Origin: Streptomyces sp. HPF1205
GTDB lineage: Bacteria; Actinomycetota; Actinomycetes; Streptomycetales; Streptomycetaceae
DNA: 64,000 nt
Reading direction: 5' to 3'
Assembly: GCF_020400825.1 (NCBI RefSeq)
Contig: NZ_JAINVH010000028.1
Coordinates: forward strand, 1 to 64,000
Shown here: positions 51,141-59,796 of the stretch, piece by piece
Numbering within the stretch: position 1 is the stretch's first letter
Layout of the letters: each line of letters starts with the position of its first letter
Made by a program: the position numbers and the translations under genes
The notes under the pieces: model-generated
What the model was told of the DNA's origin: nothing
Database searches by the model: none
What the model saw: the letters and a program-made list of their open reading frames with translations, nothing else

Positions 51141-52313
51141 ATGCGCCACTTCGGACACCTCACTTCGGACCTCAGAAGTGAACTGTTCCACCAGGAGCCG
51201 CAGGAGTTCACCGCTGACTCGCCTGCCGCCACGCTCGCTGTCGCGCTCGGCGCCACCCTCTACAGCCCCGCCACCCGGGAACGGCTCGCCGAGGACATCC
51301 TCAAGCAGGCCCGCCGGGGCGTGGTGTCCATGGTCCTGTGCCTGGAGGACTCCATCGACGACAAGGATGTCGTCGCAGGTGAGGCCAATCTCGTGCGGCA
51401 GTTCGCCGATCTGGCCGCCCGCCCGGACGCCGCCGCCGCGCTCCCGCTGCTGTTCATCCGGGTCCGCACCCCCGGCCAGATCACCGATCTCGTGGGCCGG
51501 CTGGGCGCGCACGCGGCGCTGCTGTCCGGATTCGTACTGCCGAAGTTCACCGAGGAGACCGGCGTCCCCTTCCTGGAGGCCCTCACCCTCGCCGAGGCCG
51601 CCGCCGGGCACCGCCTGTTCGCCATGCCGGTCCTGGAGTCGCCGCAGCTGATGCATCTGGAGAGCCGGGTCGGAACGCTCGCCGGCATATCCCGCACGGT
51701 GGACAAGTACCGCGAGCGGATCCTCGCGCTGCGGCTGGGCGTCACCGACTTCTGCTCCTCCTACGGGCTGCGCCGGGCCCCCGCGATGACCGCGTACGAC
51801 GTCCAGATCGTGGCCTCCGTCATCGCCGACGTCGTCAACGTCTTCGGGCGAGCCGACGGCAGCGGCTTCACCGTCACCGGCCCGGTGTGGGAGTACTTCC
51901 GGCACCACGAGCGCATGTTCAAGCCGCAGCTGCGGCTGAGCCCCTTCCGGCCCGAGGCGGAGGACCTGCGCGACGCGCTGATCGAGCGGGACATGGACGG
52001 CCTGCTGCGGGAGATCGAACTGGACCGGGCCAACGGGCTGCAGGGCAAGACCTGCATCCACCCCACCCACGTGCCCGTGGTGCACGCGCTGAACGTCGTC
52101 ACCCACGAGGAGTTCTGCGACGCCGCCGACATCCTCCACGAGGACCGCAGCGGCGGGGGAGTGCTGCGCTCGGCCTACACGAACAAGATGAACGAGGTGA
52201 AGCCGCACCGCGCCTGGGCCGAGCGGACCATGCGCCGCGCCGAGGTCTTCGGTGTGGCCCGCGAGGAGATCGGCTTCGTGGAACTCCTCGCGGCCAGCCT
52301 GCCGCAGTCCTGA
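51141..52313 (+). CDS. HpcH/HpaI-CitE-like C-C bond lyase of the Ter-associated pathway
   Basis: A 390-aa aldolase/citrate-lyase-like TIM-barrel protein. Active-site features are MVLCLEDSIDD, LFIRVRTPGQI, FVLPKFTEETG and LQGKTCIHPTHVPVV. This subfamily occurs in Ter biosynthetic islands with PRTases and a HAD phosphatase, where a nucleoside-like product has been predicted by comparative genomics. It is the first gene of that set here, immediately upstream of the PRTase fusion. The start follows GGGGGCGC; an AT-rich TACGATAAT upstream (about 51093-51101) may be its promoter. Confidence 0.88.
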   Translation: MRHFGHLTSDLRSELFHQEPQEFTADSPAATLAVALGATLYSPATRERLAEDILKQARRGVVSMVLCLEDSIDDKDVVAGEANLVRQFADLAARPDAAAALPLLFIRVRTPGQITDLVGRLGAHAALLSGFVLPKFTEETGVPFLEALTLAEAAAGHRLFAMPVLESPQLMHLESRVGTLAGISRTVDKYRERILALRLGVTDFCSSYGLRRAPAMTAYDVQIVASVIADVVNVFGRADGSGFTVTGPVWEYFRHHERMFKPQLRLSPFRPEAEDLRDALIERDMDGLLREIELDRANGLQGKTCIHPTHVPVVHALNVVTHEEFCDAADILHEDRSGGGVLRSAYTNKMNEVKPHRAWAERTMRRAEVFGVAREEIGFVELLAASLPQS

Positions 52314-52376
52314 GCGCGGGCGGCCCTCCCGTACCGCCCCCGCCGTGTCGTCCGGAAGAACGGAAACCATTCCCGC

Positions 52377-54929
52377 ATGCCAACGAAAGCGCCCTGGCCA
52401 GGACAGTGGGTCGCCGACCGGCTGGGCGTCGCCCTGCACGGCGAGGGCCTGCACGCCCTGCTGGGCCTCGCGCTGCGCCGCAACCCCAAGCGCGCGCACC
52501 TGCTCGTCTCCAGCGTCCTGGGCAAGCACGTCCCGCAGCACCCCGACCGGGTGTACGCGGCCGGGCACGGCCTGGGCGGCGAGGTCGGGGCGCTGCTCGG
52601 CGACGAGGCGGGCGACGCCGTCGTCCTCGGCTACGCGGAGACCGCGACCGGGCTCGGCCACGCGGTCGCCGACGGCCTCGGCACCGCCCCCTACCTGCAC
52701 TCCACCCGCCGTGAGGTGCCCGGTGTCGTGCCCGGCGGCGGCTTCGAGGAGGAGCACAGCCACGCCACCGGCCACCTCCTCCTCCCCGAGGACCCGGACC
52801 TGCTCACCCGGCCGGGACCGCTCGTCCTGGTCGACGACGAGTTCTCCACCGGCCGCACCGTCCTGAACACGATCCGCGAGCTGCACGCCCGGGCGCCGCG
52901 CGCCCGGTACGTCGTCGTCGCCCTGACCGACATGCGCTCCCCGGCCGACCGCGCCCGCCTGGACGCGTTCGCCGCCTCCCTCGGCGCCCGCATCGACCTG
53001 GTCGCCCTCGCCACCGGTACGGTCACGCTGCCCGACGGCGTGCTGGACCGCGGACGCGCCCTCGTGGAGGCGCACACCACCCCGCCCCCGGCCCCCGCGC
53101 CCTCCTTCACCGCCACCCGCGTCGCCCTGCCCTGGCCGCCCTCCCTGCCCGACGGCGGCCGCCACGGCTACCTCCCCGGACACCGGGCCGCCCTGGAAGC
53201 GGCCCTGCCCTCCCTGGCGGCCCCCGTCGCCGCCGCCCTCCCCCCGGCCGCCGCCCGCGTCCTGGTCCTGGGCACGGAGGAGCTCATGTACACGCCTTTG
53301 CGGCTGGCGCGGGCACTGGCGGAGGCGGTGGGGCCCGGCACGGAGATACGGTTCTCCACCACCACCCGTTCCCCCGTCCTCGCCGTCGACGACCCCGGCT
53401 ACGCGATCCGCACCCGGATCGCCTTCCCGGCCCACGACGACCCGGCGGACGCGGGCTCGCGCGAGCGCTACGCCTACAACATCACCGGCTTCGACGCGAT
53501 CGTCTGCGTCGTGGACTCGGCCGGGGACACCCCGCGGCTGCACGCCCCCGACGGGCTGCTGGCCCATCTCGCCGCCCACACGCCGGCCGTGCTGCTCGCG
53601 GTGGTGCCGACCTACCGCCCGCCCGCGGTTCCGGCGACCTGGGCGGACCGGGCACACCAGGCGGGCCGACCCGACGCGGCCCGAGAGGACGAGGCGCGGC
53701 CCGACGCGGACCGACCCGACGCGGACCGACCCGACGCGGCCCGACAGGACAAGGAGACCCCCCTTCGCATGACGCGCGACCCGAAACCGCTCGCCGAGCC
53801 GCTGCGCGGCCCGCACTTCTCCTCGTACGCCCCCGAGGAGGTGGGCTGGCTGCTGAAGGACCTGTCGGGGGTGGAGCTGGAGGCGCCGACCGAGGAGCGC
53901 GAGGAGGCCATCCAGAGCGGGGGCGCGCACTACGCCGAGTCGCTGCCGGTGGAGTACCAGCCGAGCGCGGAGTACCAGGAGCTGTTCCGCTCGGCGCTGG
54001 CCGCCTCGGCCACCCGGATCGCCCGGGCCGTCGGCGCCGTCACGGAACTGGTCCTGGCCGAGCGCGGCCCGGACGCCGTGCTGGTCTCCCTCGCCCGGGC
54101 CGGCACGCCCGTGGGCGTCCTCATGCGACGCTGGGCCCGGTACGCCCACGGACTGGAGCTGCCGCACTACGCCGTCTCGATCGTGCGCGGCCGCGGCATC
54201 GACGGCAACGCGCTGCGCTGGCTGGCCGCGCACCACGACCCGGCCGACGCGGTCTTCGTGGACGGCTGGACCGGCAAGGGCGCGATCACCCGCGAACTGG
54301 CCGCCGCCATCGAGGACTTCGGCGGGTTCGACCCGGACATCGCGGTCCTGGCCGACCCCGGCGGCTGCGTGTCCACGTACGGCACCCGCGACGACTTCCT
54401 CATCCCCTCGGCCTGCCTGAACTCCACGGTCTCCGGCCTGGTCTCCCGCACGGTGCTGCGGGCCGGCCTGATCGGCCCCGACGACTACCACGGCGCGAAG
54501 TACTACCGCGGCCTGGCCGGCGCGGACCTGTCGGGGATGTTCCTCGACACCGTCTCCGCCGCGTTCGAGGAGGCCGGCGACGCGGTGGCCGAGGACGTCA
54601 AGGCGCTGCGCGCCCAGGACCGCACGCCCACCTGGGCGGGATGGCGGGCCGTCGAGCGGATCAGCGAGGAGTACGGGATCCACGACGTCAACCTCGTCAA
54701 GCCCGGGGTCGGCGAGACCACCCGGGTGCTGCTGCGCCGCGTCCCCTGGAAGATCCTCGCGCGCCGCGGGGCGGGCACCGACCTGGACCACGTGCGCCTG
54801 CTCGCCGCGCAGCGCGAGGTGCCGGTCGAGGAGGTGGACGACCTGCCGTACTCCTGCGTCGGGCTCATCCACCCCCGCTTCACCCGCGGGGCGACCGGTG
54901 TGGACGGCAAGGCGGTGGGTGCCAAGTGA
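52377..54929 (+). CDS. Fused PRTase_2-TRSP and PRTase_1 (StiP-like) protein of the Ter pathway
   Basis: One open frame of 850 codons holds two proteins that are normally separate. Residues 1-~260 are a type I phosphoribosyltransferase (PRTase_2) with the PRPP loop VLVDDEFSTGRT (150-161); then a TRSP domain whose naming motif is visible in FSTTTRSPVLAVDDPGY. A charged linker made from a 15-bp repeat (Asp-Arg-Pro-Asp-Ala units) follows, and from about residue 465 the PRTase_1/StiP-like domain with VFVDGWTGKGAIT as its PRPP-type loop. The linker has no stop codon. An internal ATG at 53769 with AAGGAG 12 nt upstream could still start the second protein separately. Predicted role: making a nucleoside-like metabolite. 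Confidence 0.88.
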   Translation: MPTKAPWPGQWVADRLGVALHGEGLHALLGLALRRNPKRAHLLVSSVLGKHVPQHPDRVYAAGHGLGGEVGALLGDEAGDAVVLGYAETATGLGHAVADGLGTAPYLHSTRREVPGVVPGGGFEEEHSHATGHLLLPEDPDLLTRPGPLVLVDDEFSTGRTVLNTIRELHARAPRARYVVVALTDMRSPADRARLDAFAASLGARIDLVALATGTVTLPDGVLDRGRALVEAHTTPPPAPAPSFTATRVALPWPPSLPDGGRHGYLPGHRAALEAALPSLAAPVAAALPPAAARVLVLGTEELMYTPLRLARALAEAVGPGTEIRFSTTTRSPVLAVDDPGYAIRTRIAFPAHDDPADAGSRERYAYNITGFDAIVCVVDSAGDTPRLHAPDGLLAHLAAHTPAVLLAVVPTYRPPAVPATWADRAHQAGRPDAAREDEARPDADRPDADRPDAARQDKETPLRMTRDPKPLAEPLRGPHFSSYAPEEVGWLLKDLSGVELEAPTEEREEAIQSGGAHYAESLPVEYQPSAEYQELFRSALAASATRIARAVGAVTELVLAERGPDAVLVSLARAGTPVGVLMRRWARYAHGLELPHYAVSIVRGRGIDGNALRWLAAHHDPADAVFVDGWTGKGAITRELAAAIEDFGGFDPDIAVLADPGGCVSTYGTRDDFLIPSACLNSTVSGLVSRTVLRAGLIGPDDYHGAKYYRGLAGADLSGMFLDTVSAAFEEAGDAVAEDVKALRAQDRTPTWAGWRAVERISEEYGIHDVNLVKPGVGETTRVLLRRVPWKILARRGAGTDLDHVRLLAAQREVPVEEVDDLPYSCVGLIHPRFTRGATGVDGKAVGAK
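53665..53750 (+). repeat. 15-bp minisatellite in the PRTase linker
   Basis: GACCGACCCGACGCG-type units, three good copies plus diverged flanking ones, in frame (15 = 5 codons), located exactly between the two PRTase domains. Confidence 0.8.
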
Positions 54930-55756
54930 TCGGCGGGACCGGGCCGACCGGGCGCACCCTCGTTGCCAGCGACCTGGACCGGACCCTCATCTACTCCACG
55001 GGCGCGCTGGCGCTGTCCGTGCCCGACGAGCGCGCGCCGCGGCTGCTGTGCGTCGAGGTGCACGAGGCCAGGCCGCTGTCGTACCTGACCGAGGCGGCGA
55101 GCCGGCTGCTGGGGGAGCTGGCCGACACGGTGCGGTTCGTGCCGACGACGACACGCACCCGCAAGCAGTACCGGCGGATCAGCCTGCCGGTGCGGCAGCC
55201 CCGGTACGCCATCTGCGCCAACGGCGGGCACCTGCTGCTCGACGGGCGGACCGACCACGACTGGAACGCCGAGATGCGGCGGCGCCTGGCCGACGGCGCG
55301 GCGCCCCTGGCGGAGGTACGCGCGCACCTGGCGGCCGTGTCGGACCCGCGGTGGCTGCGCAAGGAGCGGGTGGCCGAGGACCTGTTCGCCTACCTCGTGG
55401 TCGAGCGCGAGCTGCTGCCCGCGGGCTGGGTCAAGGAACTCGCGGCATGGGCCGAGCCGCTCGGCTGGACGGTGTCCCTGCAGGGGCGCAAGGTCTACGC
55501 CGTGCCCAAGCCGCTGAGCAAGAGCGCCGCGCTGGCGGAGGTGGTCCGCCGCACCGGCGCCGACCGGATCCTGGCGGCCGGCGACTCGCTGCTGGACGTC
55601 GACCTCCTGCTGGCCGCGGACATCGGCTGGACCCCCGGCCACGGCGAACTGGCCGACACCGGCTGGACCGCCCCGCACGTGGTGCGGGTTCCGCAGGTGG
55701 GCGTCACGGCCGGCGAGGAGATCCTGCGGCGCATGGTCGCACACGCCTCCGCGTGA
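54926..55756 (+). CDS. HAD-family phosphatase of the Ter-associated pathway
   Basis: A 276-aa haloacid dehalogenase-like phosphatase. Motif I is ASDLDRTLIYS (nucleophile D16, acid D18), the conserved Lys is in KPLSKSAAL, and motif IV is AAGDSLLDVDLLLAA. The cap insert and length fit COG0561/TerX-like HADs found with the PRTases. GTG 54926 overlaps the previous stop as GTGA, so the three biosynthetic genes are translated in series. It probably removes a phosphate from the PRTase product; inference. Confidence 0.9.
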   Translation: MIGGTGPTGRTLVASDLDRTLIYSTGALALSVPDERAPRLLCVEVHEARPLSYLTEAASRLLGELADTVRFVPTTTRTRKQYRRISLPVRQPRYAICANGGHLLLDGRTDHDWNAEMRRRLADGAAPLAEVRAHLAAVSDPRWLRKERVAEDLFAYLVVERELLPAGWVKELAAWAEPLGWTVSLQGRKVYAVPKPLSKSAALAEVVRRTGADRILAAGDSLLDVDLLLAADIGWTPGHGELADTGWTAPHVVRVPQVGVTAGEEILRRMVAHASA

Positions 55757-55806
55757 CCCGGAGGGTCCCGACCCGCAGGGGCCGGGTGCCCACGGCGTCC
55801 GCCGCC

Positions 55807-56457
55807 CTACGCCGGCTCGCTCCGCGCCGGCTCGTCCTCCGCGCTGATCACGCGGGCGCACAGCGGCCGGGCGGCGGCGACGCGCCGGGCGTTGGGGCGC
55901 TCGCTCGACGCGATGAAGGCCAGCGCCTCCTCCCGGGTGCGGCCGCCGCTCACGTGGCGGCCGACCAGGCGCTCCTCCCGTATCCGCGGCGGGGCGTCCA
56001 CGTACCAGATCTCGTCCAGCAGGTCGCGCAGCGGCAGCCACGCCGGGTCCGGGTCGGCGAGGTAGTTGCCCTCGGTGACGACCAGGCGGGCGCCGGGGGG
56101 CACGACGAGGGCGGCGGCCACGGGCTCGTCGAGGGCACGGTCGAAGTCCGGCGCGTAAACCGGCCGCAGGCGCTCGGTGCGCAGCCGCCCGAGGAGCTGG
56201 ACGTAGCCGTCGACGTCGAACGTCTCGGGCGCCCCCTTGCGGTCGCGCAGGCCCAGGCGGTCGAGCTGGGCGTTGGCGAGGTGGAAGCCGTCCATCGGGA
56301 GGTACGCGGCCGTGCCCGGGCCGAGCCGGGCGTCGACGGCCGCGACCAGACGGCGGGCGAGGGTCGACTTGCCGGCGGCCGGGGGGCCGGCGAGCCCCAG
56401 CATGGACCTGCGACCTGGAATGCTGGGCACCAAGGCGATCACGTCATCGACGAGCAC
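55807..56457 (-). CDS. Uridine kinase-like P-loop nucleoside/nucleotide kinase
   Basis: A 216-aa P-loop kinase of the uridine kinase/phosphoribulokinase group. Walker A is GLAGPPAAGKST, the substrate-binding Asp is in YLPMDGFHLANAQLDRLG, and a lid-like Arg segment is RIREERLVGRHVSGG. Related proteins phosphorylate pantothenate, uridine or fructose-type sugars; the substrate is uncertain. It is convergent with the HAD gene. Start GTG 56457 is preceded by TAGGGT and 6 nt, so its mRNA is probably leaderless. Confidence 0.88.
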   Translation of the reverse strand: MLVDDVIALVPSIPGRRSMLGLAGPPAAGKSTLARRLVAAVDARLGPGTAAYLPMDGFHLANAQLDRLGLRDRKGAPETFDVDGYVQLLGRLRTERLRPVYAPDFDRALDEPVAAALVVPPGARLVVTEGNYLADPDPAWLPLRDLLDEIWYVDAPPRIREERLVGRHVSGGRTREEALAFIASSERPNARRVAAARPLCARVISAEDEPARSEPA

Positions 56458-56463
56458 GTGGAC

Positions 56464-56469
56464 ACCCTA
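56464..56469 (-). promoter_or_regulatory. -10 box of the leaderless kinase gene
   Basis: On the minus strand TAGGGT, GTCCAC, then GTG 56457. Confidence 0.55.
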
Positions 56470-56493
56470 AGCGCGACGCACGGGAGAAGACCC

Positions 56494-57153
56494 ATGAACG
56501 AGAGCAAGAACCCGCAGCTCACGCCCGAGCTGTACGCATACGTCCTGGACCACAATCCCCCGCTGGACCCCGTTCAGCGCGCGCTGGTGGACACCACGCA
56601 CGACAAGCTCGCCGACGTGGCCGGCCTGCAGACCGCCGAGGAGCAGGGCCCGCTGCTGGCGTTCCTGGTCCGCCTCACCGGCGCCCGCAGGATCGTCGAG
56701 GTGGGCACCTTCACCGGCTACTCCACGCTGTCCATGGCCCAGGCCCTGCCCGAAGGCGGCAGCCTCCTGGCCTGCGACGTGTCGCGGGAGTGGACGGACG
56801 TCGGGCGCGAGGCATGGGCGGCGGCCGGGGTCGCCGACCGCATCGACCTGCGGATCGCGCCCGCCCTCGACACCCTGCGCGCCCTGCCCGCCGAGCCCTG
56901 GATCGACTTCGTCTTCCTCGACGCGGACAAGGAGAACTACGTCAACTACTGGGAGGAGCTGGTGCCGCGGCTCACCCCGGGCGGGCTCATGGTGGTCGAC
57001 AACACCCTCTACCACGGCCAGGTCGCCGACCCGGACGCGGGCGGCGCGGCGGCCGCGATCCGGCGGTTCAACGACCACGTACGGGCCGACGACCGCGTCG
57101 ACGACGTCCTGCTGACGGTGGCGGACGGGCTGACCCTGGCCCGCAGGCGCTGA
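56494..57153 (+). CDS. SAM-dependent O-methyltransferase (class I, catechol-type)
   Basis: A 219-aa methyltransferase of the caffeoyl-CoA/catechol O-methyltransferase family. SAM motif I is IVEVGTFTGYSTLSMA; the divalent-metal site is FVFLDADKENYVNYW followed by MVVDNTLYHGQV. It methylates an oxygen of an aromatic or small phenolic substrate that cannot be named. ATG 56494 follows GGGAGAAG. Divergent from the P-loop kinase with a 36-bp gap. Confidence 0.93.
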   Translation: MNESKNPQLTPELYAYVLDHNPPLDPVQRALVDTTHDKLADVAGLQTAEEQGPLLAFLVRLTGARRIVEVGTFTGYSTLSMAQALPEGGSLLACDVSREWTDVGREAWAAAGVADRIDLRIAPALDTLRALPAEPWIDFVFLDADKENYVNYWEELVPRLTPGGLMVVDNTLYHGQVADPDAGGAAAAIRRFNDHVRADDRVDDVLLTVADGLTLARRR

Positions 57154-57191
57154 GCCGGACACGCCTGCGGCCGAGCCGGACACGCGTGCGA

Positions 57192-57318
57192 CGGTCCCGG
57201 TCGGCCCGGTCGGCCCGGTCGGCCCGGTCGGCCCGGTCGGCCCGGTCGGCCCGGCGGCCCGGCGGCCCGGCGGCCCGGTCGGCCCGGCGGCCCGGTCGGC
57301 CCGGTCGGCCCGGCGGCG
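57192..57318. repeat. Dense 8/9-bp GC minisatellite
   Basis: At least 13 near-continuous copies of CGGTCGGCC with some 8-bp CGGCGGCC variants, filling the gap between the methyltransferase and FmdB genes. Confidence 0.9.
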
Positions 57319-57341
57319 CCCAGGGACGGGCCGGCCGCCGC

Positions 57342-57347
57342 TAGTCT
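57342..57347 (+). promoter_or_regulatory. -10 box of the leaderless FmdB gene
   Basis: TAGTCT, 6 nt, then ATG 57354; no ribosome site. Confidence 0.6.
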
Positions 57348-57353
57348 GTGACC

Positions 57354-57584
57354 ATGCCCCGTTACGAATACCGCTGCAGGGCCTGCGGCAGCACCTTCGA
57401 GCTGCGCCGGCCGATGTCCCAGTCCGGCGCCCCCGCCGTGTGCCCCTCGGGTCACGACGACACGGTCAAGCTGCTGTCCACCGTCGCGGTGGGCGGTACG
57501 GCCTCGGCCGCGGGGGACACCGGCCCGTCCGCGTCGCCCGCGGGTGGCGGCGGAGGGTGCTGCGGCGGCGGCTGCTGCGGCTGA
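57354..57584 (+). CDS. FmdB-family zinc ribbon protein
   Basis: A 76-aa small zinc-ribbon protein. It begins MPRYEYRCRACGSTFELRRP, with CxxC, and continues to a second cysteine in AVCPSGHDD, where the second ligand pair is Cys/His. The C-terminus ends with a Gly-rich double CC-GGG-CC motif common in streptomycete FmdB proteins. Possible roles are transcriptional or metal-related; unproven. Confidence 0.9.
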   Translation: MPRYEYRCRACGSTFELRRPMSQSGAPAVCPSGHDDTVKLLSTVAVGGTASAAGDTGPSASPAGGGGGCCGGGCCG

Positions 57585-57644
57585 CGGGCCCCGGCCTTCG
57601 GGCCCCGGGTGTCCGGTCGGCGCGCCCGTGGCCGGGCGGTGGGC

Positions 57645-58886
57645 TCAGCGGCCCGCCGCCCGGTCCTCGCGGATGTTGGCGACCACACGGTTGGCCGTCT
57701 CGCGCACGGCCGCGGTCTCGGTGAGGAACGCCCAGTAGTCCGGGTGGCGCCCGCCGAGCGCGGCCTGCGCCCGGTCCAGCCGGGCCACCGCCTCGTCCAG
57801 CGGGCGGGCGTGCCGGGGCTCGGGGGTGACCCGGCCCTGCATGGCCAGCCGCTGGGCGTCCCGGATCGCGAACCTGGTCCTCTCGACCTCGGCCGTGGGG
57901 TCCTTGGCCACCTCGTTGAGCCGCCGCAGCCGGTCGCCCGCGGCGCCCACCGCCGCGTCCACGTCGTCCATGAGGGCCCGTACGGTCGCCAGCTTCGCCG
58001 TCGCGTCCGCCCAGCGCTGCTCGGCGCGGGCCCGGCGGGCCTCGGCGAGCGCCGCCTCCGCCTGCCGTACCGCCTCCGCGGCCTGCTCCGGCACCTGCTG
58101 CAGGTCCTGCCAGCAGGCCAGCGAGTAGCGGCGCCGCAGCTCGCTGAGCACGGGCGCGACGCCCTCCGCGCGGGTGGCCAGCGCCTGCACCCGGGTGCGC
58201 AGCGACACCAACCGCTTGTCGATCTCCCGGGCCTGCTCCGGCAGCCGCTCGGCCTCGGCCCTGACCGCCTCGGCCTCGCGGCGTACGTCGTCGGCGCGCC
58301 GCACGGTCTGCTGGACGCCGTGCCGGTGCGCGCCCTCGTTGAGCTTGGTCAGCTCGGGTGAGAGGGCGGCCAGGCGGGCCGCCAGGGCGTCCGCCCGCAA
58401 GCCCGCGGCGCGCACCGCGTCCAGCGCGTTGCTCGCGGCCAGCAGCGACTGCTTGGCCCGCTCGACGGCGGGCGCGAGCCGGGCGAGCTGGGTCTCGGCC
58501 TTGCCCAGCAGGGGGCCGAGGCCCGAGGAGAACCGCTCCAGCTCGGTCTTGGCCCGCTCCAGCTCCTCCTTGGTCCGGGTGAACTCCGCGCGAGCCCGGC
58601 CCGCCGCCCCGTGGTCCAGCTCGTCCCGGTCCAGGTCGTGCGCGTCCACGGTGGCGATGTAGGCGCCGCTGACCTGGTCGATGCGCTCGCCCAGCGCGCG
58701 GAAACCCGACAGCGCGCGGCGCGCCTCGGGGGAGTCGTCGACCGCGGAGATGGTCTCGATGGAGATCTCCAGCTCGCGCTGGGCGGTGTCCAGCTCGTAG
58801 AACGCCTGGGCGGCCGCGTCCTTCGCCGCCTGGGCCTCCGCACGCAGGTTGTCGCCGCGCCGCCACCACGAACGTGCCGTCGTCAC
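57645..58886 (-). CDS. Long coiled-coil protein of unknown function
   Basis: A 413-aa cytoplasmic protein that is almost entirely charged helix: heptad-rich segments such as REFTRTKEELERAKTELERF-like runs (about residues 90-130), RREAEAVRAEAERLPEQA and AEARRARAEQRWADATAKL. I recognise no enzyme domain. Such proteins are conserved in Streptomyces near this locus and could be scaffold or cytoskeletal. GTG 58886 has GGAGAGAG upstream and starts TVTTARSWWRRGDNLRAEAQ. Confidence 0.8.
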   Translation of the reverse strand: MTTARSWWRRGDNLRAEAQAAKDAAAQAFYELDTAQRELEISIETISAVDDSPEARRALSGFRALGERIDQVSGAYIATVDAHDLDRDELDHGAAGRARAEFTRTKEELERAKTELERFSSGLGPLLGKAETQLARLAPAVERAKQSLLAASNALDAVRAAGLRADALAARLAALSPELTKLNEGAHRHGVQQTVRRADDVRREAEAVRAEAERLPEQAREIDKRLVSLRTRVQALATRAEGVAPVLSELRRRYSLACWQDLQQVPEQAAEAVRQAEAALAEARRARAEQRWADATAKLATVRALMDDVDAAVGAAGDRLRRLNEVAKDPTAEVERTRFAIRDAQRLAMQGRVTPEPRHARPLDEAVARLDRAQAALGGRHPDYWAFLTETAAVRETANRVVANIREDRAAGR

Positions 58887-59042
58887 AGTGACTCTCTCTC
58901 CCCGCGCTCGCGCCCTCGTGGCCGGTCCACCCGTCCGCTCCATCCTCCCACCCGGCCCCGGCGGGCACATCGTCCGGTCCGGGGCCTGCGCGGTTGCCGA
59001 CCAGGCCCGCAAGCAGGGTAATCTGTGTCGTCGCGGTCTCCG

Positions 59043-59114
59043 GGGCGTGTAGCTCAGTGGTAGAGCGCCGCCCTTACAAGGCGGATGTCGGCGGTTCGAA
59101 ACCGTCCACGCCCA
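59043..59114 (+). tRNA. trnV: tRNA-Val (anticodon UAC)
   Basis: Cloverleaf fully folds: acceptor GGGCGTG/CACGCCC, D arm GCTC-AGTGGTA-GAGC, anticodon stem CCGCC/GGCGG with loop CTTACAA (anticodon UAC, reads GUA), T arm GGCGG-TTCGAAA-CCGTC with one G-U pair, discriminator A at 59114. CCA is not encoded. Confidence 0.97.
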
Positions 59115-59142
59115 CTCGGCGCGATTCCGGTGGACGCGAAGA

Positions 59143-59180
59143 ACGGCCAGGCAGGGGACCGCGGTCCCCCGCCTGGCCGT
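59143..59180. terminator. Strong hairpin after tRNA-Val
   Basis: An 18-bp near-perfect stem (one A.C mismatch) with central GGGGACCGCGGTCCCC, followed on the plus strand by CGGTCTTT. It separates the tRNA from the convergent minus-strand cassette. Confidence 0.85.
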
Positions 59181-59196
59181 CGGTCTTTCCCCGCGC

Positions 59197-59796
59197 TCAG
59201 CCCTTCAGGGGGTTGGAGGCGATGTCGGCGAGGAACTGCCGAGGGTTGTCGTCGTCCCGGTTGACGAGGGCGACGCACGCCAGCACCAGCAGGCGGTCGA
59301 CGCGCTCGTCGTGGATCCGCACCGAGTAGCGCGGGTTCAGGCCCGACTGGCGGGTCAGCTCGAAACCGTCCGACCCGGCGCCCTGGAACAGCAGCCGGAG
59401 GGAGAACAGCGCGTCGGCGGGCGCGTTGGCCAGCACGGCGCGCAGCGGGAAGCTGTGCCGCAGTTTGGTGGCCCGCCCGTCCGGTCCGCCGAGCAGTTCC
59501 GGCAGGCCGCTCTGCTGGAAGCTCCACTTGTCCCGCCGCGCGGCCGACCCCGACCGGCGGTCGACCCGGCCGATCCTGACCCGGTCCGCCGTCATGGCCT
59601 CCCAGGGCGTCACGTACCCGACCAGCCGGTCGAGCCCGGGCCCCTCGAAGACGTGGTACGGGAAGCGGGTGTCCCACGCGCTGTCCTTGTGGGCGCGGGC
59701 CACCGGCTCCTTCTGCCCCTGCGCGTACACGCGGAACGTGGTGTGCTTGCGGCTGAACTCCGGGACGCAGGTGAACGCGTCGAGCGACTCGATCAC
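59197..59796 (-). CDS. Hypothetical protein, LURP-one/scramblase-like fold
   Basis: A 199-aa protein not assigned with certainty. The pattern of short beta strands (FRVYAQGQKEPVARAHKD, HVFEGPGLDRLVGYVTP, DGFELTRQSGLNPRYSVRIHD) around a final hydrophobic helix (LLVLACVALVNR) resembles LURP-one/Tubby-C-like (phospholipid scramblase-type) proteins. GTG 59796 overlaps the stop of the preceding small gene (GTGA), so it belongs to the cassette with the WXG-like protein. Confidence 0.6.
   Translation of the reverse strand: MIESLDAFTCVPEFSRKHTTFRVYAQGQKEPVARAHKDSAWDTRFPYHVFEGPGLDRLVGYVTPWEAMTADRVRIGRVDRRSGSAARRDKWSFQQSGLPELLGGPDGRATKLRHSFPLRAVLANAPADALFSLRLLFQGAGSDGFELTRQSGLNPRYSVRIHDERVDRLLVLACVALVNRDDDNPRQFLADIASNPLKG

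Noticed and set aside
57192..57318. Possible CRISPR array
   Set aside because: The 8/9-bp units are contiguous without unique spacers, and no cas genes are present.
59043..59114. tRNA-Val as an attachment site of an integrated element
   Set aside because: I saw no second copy of the tRNA 3' end and no integrase within the window; only the position next to a cassette is suggestive.
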